From Bradyrhizobium sp. MOS003 (GTDB lineage: Bacteria; Pseudomonadota; Alphaproteobacteria; Rhizobiales; Xanthobacteraceae): a DNA stretch of 64,000 nucleotides. The notes under the pieces are model-generated. The model was not told the origin of the DNA. It did not search any database and saw only the letters and a list, made by a program, of their open reading frames with translations. Positions 17,451 through 25,927 of the stretch are shown here, piece after piece (the stretch's first letter is position 1; every line of letters starts with the position of its first letter). The translations under genes were made by a program, and so were the position numbers. The stretch covers positions 1 through 64,000 of the forward strand of contig NZ_PYFW01000011.1 in assembly GCF_003020125.1 (NCBI RefSeq), in the 5' to 3' direction.

Positions 17451-18812
17451 TCAGACCATCATCATCACGGGGTTTTCGATCAGCTGCTTGAAGGCGCCGA
17501 TCAGCTCGGCGCCGAGCGCGCCATCGATGGCGCGGTGATCGCAGGACAGGGTCACGCTCATCATGTGCGCGATCTCGATCTTGCCGCCGCGCACGACGGG
17601 CCGCTCTTCGCTGGTGCCGACCGCGAGGATGGTGGCATGCGGCGGGTTGATCACGGCGGTGAAGTGGCTGATGCCGTACATGCCGAGGTTGGAGACGGCG
17701 GTGGTGCCGCCCTGGTATTCCTCGGGCTTCAATTTACGGGAGCGAGCGCGCGCGGCGAAATCCTTCATCTCGTTGGAGATGGTGGAGAGCGTCTTGGTCT
17801 CTGCCTTCCGGATGATCGGCGTGATCAGGCCGCCGGGCATTGCGACCGCGACGCCGACGTCCGAATGGTGGTGCTTGACCATGCCGCTTTCGGTCCAGCT
17901 GACGTTGCAGTTCGGGATCTTCTGCAGCGCGACCGCCATCGCCTTGATGACGAAGTCGTTGACCGAGATCTTGTAGAGCGGCTTCTTTTCCTTGTCCTTC
18001 GGCGCGGCGGCGTTGATCTCCTCGCGCGCGGCGAGCAGCTTGCCGATGTCGCAGTCCATGGTCAGGTAGAAGTGCGGAACGTTCTGGATCGACGCGGTCA
18101 GGCGCTGCGCGATGGTGCGGCGCATGCCGTCATGCGGGACGACCTCGTAGGAGCCGGGCTCGAACAGCGACAGGATCTGCTTGTCCGACATGGTGGGTGC
18201 AATCGAGGGTGCGCCGCCGGACGGTGCCGCAGCGGGGGTCTTGAGACCCTTGCCGGACTTGGCCTGCTCGACGTCGCGCGCGACCACGCGGCCGTGCGGG
18301 CCGGTGCCAGTGACCATGCCGACATCGATGCCGGCTTCTTTGGCCAGACGCCGCGCCAGCGGCGAGGAGAACACGCGGCCGGCGTGGCCGTTGCTCTGCG
18401 CGGCCGGTGCTGCGGCCTGCGGCGCAGGTGCAGCAGCGGGCGGCGGGGCAGCTTTGGGCGCGGCAGGCGCTGCTGCGGGAGCCGCAGCAGGAGCCTCAGC
18501 GGGCTTGTCTGCTTTCGGAGGCGCGGCCGAAGCGCTGGGCTTGGCGGCACCCGCAGCCTTGACGTCCTCGCCCTCGCTGGCGAGCACCGCGATCACGTCG
18601 TTGACCGGGACGTCCTGCGTGCCCTCGGGGACCAGGATCTTGGCGATCGTGCCCTCGTCGATCGCCTCGACCTCCATGGTCGCCTTGTCGGTCTCGATCT
18701 CGGCGATGACGTCGCCGGATTTGACCTTATCGCCTTCCTTCTTCAGCCATTTGGCGAGGTTGCCCTTCTCCATCGTCGGCGAGAGAGCGGGCATCAGGAT
18801 GTTGATGGGCAT
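17451..18812 (-). CDS. pdhC: Pyruvate dehydrogenase E2, dihydrolipoamide acetyltransferase
   Basis: 453 residues. One lipoyl domain (1-80) carries the lipoylated K43 (ETDKATMEVEA). An Ala/Pro-rich linker leads to the peripheral-subunit-binding domain at about 142-185 (SSPLARRLAKEAGIDV, GPHGRVVARDV), and a second linker leads to the acetyltransferase core from about 225 to the end. The catalytic motif is LSCDHRAIDGALGA (His and Asp of HxxxDG). It transfers acetyl groups to CoA and forms the core of the complex. It lies between the deaminase gene and the small TM gene. Confidence 0.97.
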   Translation of the reverse strand: MPINILMPALSPTMEKGNLAKWLKKEGDKVKSGDVIAEIETDKATMEVEAIDEGTIAKILVPEGTQDVPVNDVIAVLASEGEDVKAAGAAKPSASAAPPKADKPAEAPAAAPAAAPAAPKAAPPPAAAPAPQAAAPAAQSNGHAGRVFSSPLARRLAKEAGIDVGMVTGTGPHGRVVARDVEQAKSGKGLKTPAAAPSGGAPSIAPTMSDKQILSLFEPGSYEVVPHDGMRRTIAQRLTASIQNVPHFYLTMDCDIGKLLAAREEINAAAPKDKEKKPLYKISVNDFVIKAMAVALQKIPNCNVSWTESGMVKHHHSDVGVAVAMPGGLITPIIRKAETKTLSTISNEMKDFAARARSRKLKPEEYQGGTTAVSNLGMYGISHFTAVINPPHATILAVGTSEERPVVRGGKIEIAHMMSVTLSCDHRAIDGALGAELIGAFKQLIENPVMMMV

Positions 18813-18874
18813 GCTGACCTCAAGACAAACTTTGCAAAAATTCGCCCCCGGAAGCGAGGACGAACAGACCAGGT

Positions 18875-19327
18875 TTAGTTGCCGATGTCGCCCTGCCAGA
18901 GGCGCTCATTGGCAGGGATGGAACGCCAATTCTTCATCATTGTGATGGAGCGGTCGTCGGCAAGATCGATCCAGGGAATACCGAACTTGTCGAGGATGTC
19001 CTTGGATCCCTCGAAAGTGACGGACTCTCCGATCACCACGAGCTTGACCTTGAACAGCCCCAGTGCGCCCGCGCACATCGAGCACGGCGACAGCGTGGTG
19101 TACATGACGGTGTCATGAAACGAGATCGCGCCGGCCTCGCGCAGACAGCTCATCTCGCCGTGCAGGATCGGATTGTTCTCCTGCACCCGGTTGTTGTGGC
19201 CGCGGGCGATGATCTTGTTGTCGCGCGTCAGCACGGCGCCGATCGGCAGGCCACCCTGCGCGATCGAGGCCTCCGCCTCGCGGATCGCCTCCAGCATGAA
19301 ATCGAAATGATGAGCTTCGATCGCCAC
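18875..19327 (-). CDS. Cytidine-deaminase-fold nucleobase deaminase, FCY1-like
   Basis: 150 residues from GTG at 19327, two bases after the TGA of the preceding gene. The zinc site is H56-x-E58 (LHGEMS) with P81-C82-x-x-C85 (LSPCSMC), as in the CDA superfamily. The sequence aligns by eye with yeast cytosine deaminase along its length: GHNxR, LHGE, YTTLSPCxMC, VVIGExVxF, a late DD, and a C-terminal DIG. It therefore looks closer to FCY1-type cytosine deaminases than to TadA or guanine deaminases. The substrate remains an inference. Its place between pdhB and pdhC is odd for a salvage enzyme. A longer in-frame upstream extension is a shadow. Confidence 0.85.
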   Translation of the reverse strand: MAIEAHHFDFMLEAIREAEASIAQGGLPIGAVLTRDNKIIARGHNNRVQENNPILHGEMSCLREAGAISFHDTVMYTTLSPCSMCAGALGLFKVKLVVIGESVTFEGSKDILDKFGIPWIDLADDRSITMMKNWRSIPANERLWQGDIGN

Positions 19328-19329
19328 GG

Positions 19330-19632
19330 TCAGTGCCCCTTGCCGCGCGGCGTGGTGGTGCCGGTGTCGGTCGGACGTTCGATCTCGGCCTGGAACATCT
19401 CCAGGATCCGGTTCAGTGCGTCCTCTTCGGTATATTCGCTCTCGCGCGCATAAGCACGCGCAGCATGACGGGCGAGATCGACCAGCAGCAAGCCCCACAT
19501 GTCGGGCTCCTCGAAGGCCCGCTGGAACGCCATCGACAGCCCGCCGTCCAGCACGAACACGCGCAGGATCTCGACCGCGTCGTCGCGGGCGAGGACGTCG
19601 GGTGGCAACGGCTGCTCCTTCGGGCCCGCCAT
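19330..19632 (-). CDS. DUF5076-type protein
   Basis: 100 residues, mainly helical and acidic (AVEILRVFVLDGGLSMAFQR, MWGLLLVDLARHAARAYARE). It matches what I recall as DUF5076, an alphaproteobacterial family of unknown function usually found by pdhB. It is translationally close on both sides: three bases from the pdhB stop and two bases before the deaminase GTG. No catalytic motif is evident. Confidence 0.8.
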   Translation of the reverse strand: MAGPKEQPLPPDVLARDDAVEILRVFVLDGGLSMAFQRAFEEPDMWGLLLVDLARHAARAYARESEYTEEDALNRILEMFQAEIERPTDTGTTTPRGKGH

Positions 19633-19635
19633 GGT

Positions 19636-21024
19636 CTACCTGTAGCAGACGGCTTTGGCGGCCTCGACCACTTCGGCCACTGAGGGCAGCGCGAGCTTCT
19701 CCAGGTTTGCCGCATAAGGCATCGGCACGTCCTTGCCGGAGACGCGCGCAACCGGCGCGTCCAGATAGTCGAAGGCGTTCTCCATGATACGCGCGGCGAT
19801 CTCGGCGCCGACCCCGCTCTGGGCCCAGCCCTCTTCCACCGTGACGGCGCGACCGGTCTTCTTCACCGAGTTGATGATGGTCTCGGTGTCCATCGGGCGC
19901 AGCGTACGCAAATCGATCACCTCGGCCTCGATGCCCTCCTTGGCGAGTTCGTCGGCGGCCTTCAGCGCGTAGGTCATGCCGTTCGACCACGAGACGATGG
20001 TGACGTGACTGCCGGAGCGCGCAATTCGGGCCTTGCCGATCGGGATGATGAAATCATCGAGTTTGGGCACCTCGCCGGTGTGGCCGTAAAGCACCTCGTT
20101 CTCGAGGAAGATCACCGGATTGGGATCGCGGATCGCGGCCTTGAGCAGGCCCTTGTAGTCGGCGGCCGAGAACGGCGCGACGACCTTGAGGCCCGGGACG
20201 TTCGAGTACCAGGCCGAATAATCCTGGCTGTGCTGGGCGGCGACGCGCGCGGCCGCACCGTTGGGCCCGCGGAACACGATCGAGCAGCCCATCTGGCCGC
20301 CGGACATATAGAGCGTCTTGGCAGCGGAATTGATGATCTGGTCGATCGCCTGCATGGCGAAGTTGAAGGTCATGAACTCGACGATGGGCTTGAGGCCCGT
20401 CATGGCGGCACCGACGCCGACGCCAGCAAAGCCGTGCTCGGTGATCGGGGTGTCGATCACGCGCTTGGCGCCGAATTCCTGGAGCAGGCCCTGCGTCACC
20501 TTGTAGGCGCCCTGATATTCGGCGACCTCTTCGCCCATCACGAAGACGTCGGGGTCGCGGCGCATCTCTTCGGCCATCGCATCGCGCAAGGCTTCGCGGA
20601 TCGTCTGCGTGATCATCTCGGTGCCGGCGGGCACTTCGGGGTCGGGCTCGGCGACGGCCTGCGGCGCTGGCGCGGCTTTGGGCGCCGGCGCTTCGGCCTT
20701 CGCAGCAGCAGGCGGTGCGGACTCCGCGGCTTTCTCCTGCTTCGCCGGCGCGGACGCCTTGGCGAGGTCGTCAGCGCTTTCGCCGTCGGCGAGGATGGTC
20801 GCGATCGGCGTGTTCACCGCGACGTCAGCGGTGCCCTCGGGGATCAGGATCTTGCCGAGCGTGCCCTCGTCGGTCGCCTCGACCTCCATGGTCGCCTTGT
20901 CGGTCTCGATCTCGGCGATCACGTCGCCGGATTTGATCGTCTCACCCTCTTTTTTCAGCCATTTGGAAAGGTTGCCCTTCTCCATCGTGGGCGACAACGC
21001 GGGCATCAGCACTTGAATTGGCAT
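19636..21024 (-). CDS. pdhB: Pyruvate dehydrogenase E1 beta with N-terminal lipoyl domain
   Basis: 462 residues. An N-terminal lipoyl domain (1-80, K43 in ETDKATMEVEA) and an Ala/Pro linker precede the E1 beta transketolase-like domain (about 135-460: MGEEVAEYQGAYKVT, TPITEHGFAGVGVGAA, VFRGPNGAAARVAAQHSQ). The extra lipoyl domain on E1 beta is the usual alphaproteobacterial arrangement. With PdhA it decarboxylates pyruvate using thiamine diphosphate and acetylates lipoyl groups. It is 29 bases downstream of pdhA. Confidence 0.97.
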   Translation of the reverse strand: MPIQVLMPALSPTMEKGNLSKWLKKEGETIKSGDVIAEIETDKATMEVEATDEGTLGKILIPEGTADVAVNTPIATILADGESADDLAKASAPAKQEKAAESAPPAAAKAEAPAPKAAPAPQAVAEPDPEVPAGTEMITQTIREALRDAMAEEMRRDPDVFVMGEEVAEYQGAYKVTQGLLQEFGAKRVIDTPITEHGFAGVGVGAAMTGLKPIVEFMTFNFAMQAIDQIINSAAKTLYMSGGQMGCSIVFRGPNGAAARVAAQHSQDYSAWYSNVPGLKVVAPFSAADYKGLLKAAIRDPNPVIFLENEVLYGHTGEVPKLDDFIIPIGKARIARSGSHVTIVSWSNGMTYALKAADELAKEGIEAEVIDLRTLRPMDTETIINSVKKTGRAVTVEEGWAQSGVGAEIAARIMENAFDYLDAPVARVSGKDVPMPYAANLEKLALPSVAEVVEAAKAVCYR

Positions 21025-21053
21025 ATCGACTCCAAAAGAAAGCTTGCGCGCGT

Positions 21054-22076
21054 TTAGCGGTAAATGTCGGTCCAGAGCTCGGCGGCATCCGGCTCGGGAT
21101 CATGCTGGGCGAAATCGGCGGACGCGTTGACGATGTCGCGCACCTCGGCGTCGATCGCCTTGAGGTCGGCCTCGCTGACCTTGGCGGCCAACAGGCGGTT
21201 GCGCACCTGCTCGATCGGGTCCTGGTCGTGGCGGACCTTCTCGACTTCCTCGCGTGTGCGATATTTTGCAGGGTCGGACATCGAGTGGCCGCGATAGCGG
21301 TAGGTCTGCATCTCGAGGATGAAGGGGCCCTTGCCGGCGCGGCACCAGGCCGCAGCCTCTTCGCCCGCGGCCTTGACGGCGCGGACGTCCATGCCGTCGA
21401 TCTGCTTGCCGGGGATGTTGAACGACGCGCCTCGCTTGGAGAAGTCCTGCTGCGCCGAGGCGCGCGAGACCGAGGTGCCCATGGCGTAGCGGTTGTTCTC
21501 GATGACGTAGATCACCGGCAGCTTCCAGAGCTCGGCCATGTTGAAGCTCTCGTAGACCTGGCCCTGGTTGGCGGCGCCGTCGCCGAAATAGGTGACGCTG
21601 ATATTGCCGTTACCGCGATAATTGTTGGCGAAGGCGAGACCGGTGCCGAGCGAGACCTGGGCGCCGACGATGCCGTGGCCGCCGTAGAAGTGCTTCTCCT
21701 TGCTGAACATGTGCATGGAGCCGCCCTTGCCCTTGGAATAGCCGCCGCGGCGGCCCGTGAGCTCGGCCATGACACCGTTGGCGTCCATCCCGGTGGCAAG
21801 CATGTGGCCGTGATCGCGATAGCCGGTGATGACCTGATCGCCCTGCTTCAGGGCCATCTGCATGCCGACCACCACGGCCTCCTGGCCGATATAGAGGTGG
21901 CAGAAGCCGCCGATCGCGCCCATGCCGTAGAGCTGGCCGGCTTTTTCCTCGAACCGCCGGATCAGGAGCATGTCGCGGAGCGCCTTGAGCTCCTGCTCCC
22001 TGGTGAATTCCGGGGGCGAACCGCCGTCGGTCTTGTCTTGTGGAGTGGTTGCGGCGGCTTTCTTGGGTGCGGCCAT
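21054..22076 (-). CDS. pdhA: Pyruvate dehydrogenase E1 alpha
   Basis: 340 residues. An Ala/Pro/Lys-rich N-terminus is followed by the E1 alpha fold: RRFEEKAGQLYGMGAIGGF, GSMHMFS, and the thiamine diphosphate motif GDGAANQGQVYESFNMA ending in VIENN. The phosphorylation-loop region known in mitochondrial enzymes is represented by YRYRGHSMSDPAKYRTREEV. It is the first gene of the PDH operon. It starts at ATG 22076 after a 315-base gap that should carry the promoter. Confidence 0.97.
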   Translation of the reverse strand: MAAPKKAAATTPQDKTDGGSPPEFTREQELKALRDMLLIRRFEEKAGQLYGMGAIGGFCHLYIGQEAVVVGMQMALKQGDQVITGYRDHGHMLATGMDANGVMAELTGRRGGYSKGKGGSMHMFSKEKHFYGGHGIVGAQVSLGTGLAFANNYRGNGNISVTYFGDGAANQGQVYESFNMAELWKLPVIYVIENNRYAMGTSVSRASAQQDFSKRGASFNIPGKQIDGMDVRAVKAAGEEAAAWCRAGKGPFILEMQTYRYRGHSMSDPAKYRTREEVEKVRHDQDPIEQVRNRLLAAKVSEADLKAIDAEVRDIVNASADFAQHDPEPDAAELWTDIYR

Positions 22077-22391
22077 GGGAATTCCGGGTCAGAGAAAACT
22101 TTCGTCCTCTCTAACCCAACTCAAACGCCCTTGGAAAGCACCGCAGCCATGCGGGGCAAGTTTCGTTATGCCGCACTGCAACGTGGTCGAAATATTGCAC
22201 AATGTTTGGCGCTCATCGGGCAACATTAGCTCCAAACTCACGGCAAGGTGTGTGGAGAGCCAGATCGCAGACACGCCGAGGTCATTCGCGCGACGGCAAC
22301 GCGCTCTGCGCATATCCTGATCGCGTCGGATCGATGGAATCAGTGAGAGGTCGCTGGGCTCGCGGAGGCAGCAGCGCGCGCCGAGCCCGCA
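22077..22391. other. Gap between ftsB and pdhA
   Basis: 315 bases with no supported gene. It should contain the PDH promoter (minus strand), but no clear -35/-10 pair was identified. Near the ftsB stop, GGGCTCG (22356-22362) pairs with CGAGCCC (22382-22388), a possible terminator stem for ftsB without a U tract. Confidence 0.5.
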
Positions 22392-22709
22392 CTACTTCGC
22401 CGGGATCATCCGAACGAGATCGCGCGGATTGACGTAGTCGAGCTGGAAGCGCGCCCGCTCGTCGAGCATGTCGGGGTCGATCCGCTCGGACCGCAGCAGC
22501 GACACCCGCTGCTCGCTCCTGGCACGCTCACGCTTGAGCTGGGCCAGCTCGCTGGTCAGCGCGATGATCTCCTGGTCGAGTTCCTGGCGCGCGTTGAGGC
22601 CGTATTTGCCGGTGTAGGCGTTGACGCCGAAATAACCGACGATGGCCGCTGCCATCGCATAGAGGGCAAGACCGGTCAGGATCGATTTCAGGCGCGCGCG
22701 GGAGACCAT
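22392..22709 (-). CDS. ftsB: Septum formation initiator, FtsB/DivIC family
   Basis: 105 residues from ATG at 22709 (MVSRARLK); the frame runs further upstream without support. A short basic cytoplasmic end, one TM helix (about 12-30), and a periplasmic coiled coil (ARQELDQEIIALTSELAQLK to EQRVSLLRSE) are followed by DPDMLDERARFQLDYVNPRD, typical of the family. It links FtsL and FtsQ in the divisome. Position upstream of pdhA matches the order I recall in Bradyrhizobiaceae. Confidence 0.88.
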   Translation of the reverse strand: MVSRARLKSILTGLALYAMAAAIVGYFGVNAYTGKYGLNARQELDQEIIALTSELAQLKRERARSEQRVSLLRSERIDPDMLDERARFQLDYVNPRDLVRMIPAK

Positions 22710-22791
22710 CTTGGGAAGATGGGACAGGTTGGTTAAGGGAGTGCTAATTGCCCCCCCTACGCCCAACACTTCTCGTCATGCCGGGTCACGA

Positions 22792-22851
22792 CGTCATGGC
22801 CGGGACGTCCAGCGGCGAAGACGCGCTTCGCGCTTTTGCCCGGCCATGACG
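22792..22851. repeat. CGTCATGGCCGGG palindromic repeat
   Basis: CGTCATGGCCGGG (22792-22804) is inverted exactly as CCCGGCCATGACG (22839-22851), with further partial copies just upstream (CGTCATGCCGGG from 22774). It is a genus-typical intergenic palindrome lying between ftsB and the FMN reductase gene. Confidence 0.8.
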
Positions 22852-22865
22852 GAGAGAGTGAGGCC

Positions 22866-23417
22866 TCAGCCGTGGTGCTTGGCGACGTGCGCGGCGAAGG
22901 CGTCGATATAGGCCTGGAGCACCGGCTTCAGCGCCTCCTTCACGAGATTGCCGTCCGCGTCGAAGGCATCGCCGACCGCGTTCAGATAGGCCTCCGGCTG
23001 CTGCATGATCGGGCCGGAAATACCCGGCAGGATGTTCTGCAGCGTCTTTGCGGCGCTGACGCCGCCGAGCGGGCCCGGTGAATTCGAGATGATGCCGACC
23101 GGCTTGCCGTTGAACGAGCTCTTGCCATAGGGGCGCGAGGCCACGTCGATGGCGTTCTTCAGCACGCCCGGGATGGCGCGGTTGTATTCCGGCGTGACGA
23201 AAATGACGCCGTCAGACTTCTGCAGCTTGTCGCGGAAGGCCAGCCAGTCCGCGGGCGGCGCGCCCTCGAGGTCCTGGTTGAAGAACGAGATGCCGGCCGG
23301 CGTGACGACCTCGAGCTTGAGCGTATCGGGCGCAAGCTTGGCCAGCGCATTGGCGATCTTCAGCGAGAAGCTGTCCTTGCGCAGGCTGCCGGCGATCGTG
23401 ACGATGTTGTAGGCCAT
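22866..23417 (-). CDS. NADPH-dependent FMN reductase family protein
   Basis: 183 residues from ATG at 23417 (MAYNIVTIAGSLRKDS); an upstream frame extension lacks support. Flavodoxin-like fold with the FMN phosphate loop AGSLRKDSFS, the family motif VTPEYNRAIPGVLKNAIDV and the segment ISNSPGPLGG. It likely reduces quinones, azo compounds or chromate-like acceptors through bound FMN. It is on the same strand as the metallo-hydrolase upstream but separated by 217 bases with a strong hairpin, so it is probably its own unit. Confidence 0.9.
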   Translation of the reverse strand: MAYNIVTIAGSLRKDSFSLKIANALAKLAPDTLKLEVVTPAGISFFNQDLEGAPPADWLAFRDKLQKSDGVIFVTPEYNRAIPGVLKNAIDVASRPYGKSSFNGKPVGIISNSPGPLGGVSAAKTLQNILPGISGPIMQQPEAYLNAVGDAFDADGNLVKEALKPVLQAYIDAFAAHVAKHHG

Positions 23418-23584
23418 GAGGTGTCCTTGAGGGCTTGAGCTGGAGTGCCGTGACGGCACTTAAACGATCTCGCGCGATGGATGCAAGTGCATGAACCGGC
23501 CGGATTTAGAAACGCTGCGTTTCGCGAAAGCAGCCGTTTGGGCACTCAGGGCTACGATTGAGCCGCAACGTTCGTTCCAAACAG

Positions 23585-23610
23585 ATCAGGCCGCCAGGCG
23601 GCGGCCTGAT
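23585..23610 (-). terminator. Strong hairpin after metallo-hydrolase gene
   Basis: ATCAGGCCGCC (23585-23595) and GGCGGCCTGAT (23600-23610) form a perfect 11-bp stem with a four-base loop, 24 bases after the stop of the metallo-hydrolase gene. Only a short T-containing tail follows on the minus strand, so it is a probable but not ideal intrinsic terminator. Confidence 0.6.
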
Positions 23611-23634
23611 GTTATCGCAAATGTCCAACCTCGA

Positions 23635-24633
23635 TCAGATCGTCGGATTCCACGCCGACGGGATCAGGCGGTACTTGGCGCCGTCCTTTACGACATGGCC
23701 GACCGAGGGGAACGTGAAGTGGAAGCCGATGACGGTCGCCTTCTCGGCCGCCGCCATGTCGTAGAATTTGTGGCGCGTTTCCTGTGCCAGCGCGGCATCG
23801 TTGTCGAACATCACGTGCCAGTCGGGATTGCGCAGGAAGAATTCCGGAATGTTGGTGACATCCGACTGGATCAGCACCTTGGCATCGCCGGAGGCGACGG
23901 CGAACGAGGTATGGCCCGGCGTGTGGCCAGGCGTCCCGATCGAGGTGATGCCCGGCGCGACCTCCTTGCCCCACTCGAATTTGGTGACCTTGGACTCGAG
24001 GCCGGCGAAGGTCTTCTTCACGTTGGCGAAGTAGTTCTTCATCATCGGGTTGGACTCGGCCTTGGCCGCGTTGTCCTCACTGGTCCAGAACTCCCAGTCC
24101 TTGCCCGGCACCATGATCTCCGCATTGGGAAATGCGAGCGCGCCGTCGGCGAGACGGATGCCGTTGGTGTGATCGGGATGCAGATGCGAGAGCAGCACGA
24201 CGTCGACGTTCTTGGGATCGACGCCGGCAGCCTGGAGATTTTGCAGCGTGCGACCGACGGCGCCCTTGCTCGCCTCGAGATTGGCGACGCCGTTGCCGGT
24301 GTCGATCAGCACCAGCTTGGAGCCGGTATTGATGAGCTGCGGGTTGAACGGCACCGTGACCATGCCCTTCGGCATGTAGGCCGCCTCGCCTGCGGCCAAC
24401 GCTTCCTCCTTCGGCTTGTTGGCGACGAACTTGTCCGGCATCGGGAAGGTGCGCGCGCCGTCGTTGATCGAAGTGCACTCGAAAGCACCGACCTTGTAGC
24501 GATAGAAGCCCGGCGCCTGCGTCCCGGCTTGCGGCACCGCGGCATTGACGGCGGCCGGTCGAAGGCCGGTGATTGCGGCAGCACCGACGGCAGCGGCGCC
24601 TGCAAGCAAATAACGGCGATTGAGATCGGTCAT
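23635..24633 (-). CDS. Exported metallo-beta-lactamase-fold hydrolase
   Basis: 332 residues. The N-terminus LNRRYLLAGAAAVGAAA resembles a Tat signal, with cleavage near VNA-AVP. The metal site is H150-x-H152-x-D154-H155 (LSHLHPDHTNG), with GTPGHTPGHTSF, a later Asp (LIQSDVTN) and a final His near FHFTFPSVGH. It belongs with the quorum-quenching-lactonase-like and related periplasmic MBL hydrolases; the substrate is unknown. Its leader forms an elaborate three-helix structure ending just before the ribosome site. Confidence 0.88.
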   Translation of the reverse strand: MTDLNRRYLLAGAAAVGAAAITGLRPAAVNAAVPQAGTQAPGFYRYKVGAFECTSINDGARTFPMPDKFVANKPKEEALAAGEAAYMPKGMVTVPFNPQLINTGSKLVLIDTGNGVANLEASKGAVGRTLQNLQAAGVDPKNVDVVLLSHLHPDHTNGIRLADGALAFPNAEIMVPGKDWEFWTSEDNAAKAESNPMMKNYFANVKKTFAGLESKVTKFEWGKEVAPGITSIGTPGHTPGHTSFAVASGDAKVLIQSDVTNIPEFFLRNPDWHVMFDNDAALAQETRHKFYDMAAAEKATVIGFHFTFPSVGHVVKDGAKYRLIPSAWNPTI

Positions 24634-24645
24634 GGAGAGGTCCTC

Positions 24646-24708
24646 TTCTGAGCCCTTGCGGTTTTCCGCATTGAATGGCGGCGGAATAATCCGCCGCCGG
24701 GCTCAGAA
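24646..24708 (-). promoter_or_regulatory. Perfect three-way-junction leader RNA candidate
   Basis: On the minus strand TTCTGAGCCC (24708-24699) pairs exactly with GGGCTCAGAA (24655-24646), 10 bp. Enclosed are two further perfect hairpins: GGCGGCGGA/TCCGCCGCC (9 bp, 4-base loop, 24698-24677) and TGCGG/CCGCA (5 bp, AAAA loop on that strand). The outer stem ends 12 bases before the ATG of the metallo-hydrolase, next to the GAGG ribosome site, which itself lies in AGAGGACCTCT. It matches no riboswitch class I know. It could be a regulatory leader, a terminator of the upstream gene, or a fossil repeat. Confidence 0.6.
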
Positions 24709-24749
24709 GGCAAGCCCTTCCTGCGGTGACCTGCCGTCGCAGATCACGA

Positions 24750-25883
24750 TTATTTATTTGGGTTGATGAGGAATTTTTCGCCGGTGGCCCGTTTGGCGTA
24801 GACGGCGATGTTGGCGGGATCGAGCACCTCGGTCAGCGACACCACCTTGGTGTAATGACTGGCGAAGGTGGTCTTGAGCTCGGACGCCACGCGCTGACGC
24901 AGGCGGCCGATCTCGGCCGGACCGATATTCTGGAGGAACGGGGTCAACAGCCAGCCGCCGACGCCCCAGGTCAGTCCGAACGACCGGCTCAATTCGGTCG
25001 GACGGTTGTCGAGGCTGCCGTAGATATAGATCTGCTTGTACACGTTTGAGCCGTAGCGGCTGTATTCCTTCGCGGTCTTGTTGGCCGCAACTTCCATGGC
25101 GGTCAGAATCTGGCTCGCCAGCTTGCCGCCGCCGATGGCGTCGAAGGCGATCGTGGCGCCGGTCTCGACCAGCGCATTGGTGAGATCGTCCGTAAAACTC
25201 GGCGCGCTGGAATCCACGATGTGCTTGGCGCCGATCTTGCGCAGGATGTCGGCCTGCTCCTTGCTCCGGACGATGTTGACGAGGGCGATGCCGTCCTTGA
25301 TGCAGATCTTGTTGAGCATCTGGCCGAGATTGGACGCAGCCGCCGTATGCACGAGCGCCTTGTGGCCCTCGCGCCGCATCGTCTCGGTCATGCCGAGCGC
25401 GGTCAGCGGATTGACGAACCATGACGCACCGTCGGCGGCCGTGGTGCCCGCCGGCAGCTCCATGACGTCGCGGACCTTCAGCACGCGGTACTGCGTGTAC
25501 ATCGCGCCGCCGATCATCGACACCGTCTTGCCCATCAGCGCCTTTGCCGCGTCCGACGATCCGGTCCGGACGACCGTGCCGGCGCCCTCGTTGCCGACCG
25601 GCAGCGACTGATCGAGCCGGGCTGCCATCATCCGCATGGCCGCCTCCGGCATCGTCGCGGTGATGACCGGCATCTCCTTGGTGCCGGAGACCTTGGCGGC
25701 CGACATGTCGGCGGGCCCGATCAGAAGGCCGAGGTCGGAGGGGTTGATTGGCGTCGCCTCGACGCGGACGACGACCTCCTCGTCAGCCGGCTCCGGGGTC
25801 GGGACGTTCACGAGAGACAATTCCAGCTCGCCGCTCTTCTTCAGCAGCGAACGCAGTTGCAGTCCGGATGTGCCGTCGCTCAT
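24750..25883 (-). CDS. Zinc-independent MDR family oxidoreductase
   Basis: 377 residues from ATG at 25883 with ribosome site AGGGGAGG; an upstream frame extension is noise. GroES-like N-terminal half (VVRVEATPINPSDLGLL, PVGNEGAGTVVRTGSS), then a Rossmann half (ALVHTAAASNLGQML, FDAIGGGKLASQIL). There are no zinc-binding cysteines, so it belongs with quinone-oxidoreductase or enoyl-reductase-like members using NADPH. It is 44 bases downstream of eno and may be read through from it. Substrate unknown. Confidence 0.88.
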   Translation of the reverse strand: MSDGTSGLQLRSLLKKSGELELSLVNVPTPEPADEEVVVRVEATPINPSDLGLLIGPADMSAAKVSGTKEMPVITATMPEAAMRMMAARLDQSLPVGNEGAGTVVRTGSSDAAKALMGKTVSMIGGAMYTQYRVLKVRDVMELPAGTTAADGASWFVNPLTALGMTETMRREGHKALVHTAAASNLGQMLNKICIKDGIALVNIVRSKEQADILRKIGAKHIVDSSAPSFTDDLTNALVETGATIAFDAIGGGKLASQILTAMEVAANKTAKEYSRYGSNVYKQIYIYGSLDNRPTELSRSFGLTWGVGGWLLTPFLQNIGPAEIGRLRQRVASELKTTFASHYTKVVSLTEVLDPANIAVYAKRATGEKFLINPNK

Positions 25884-25927
25884 GTCGATCCTCCCCTGTA
25901 CGTCTTGTCGCGATGTGAAGCGCTGGC

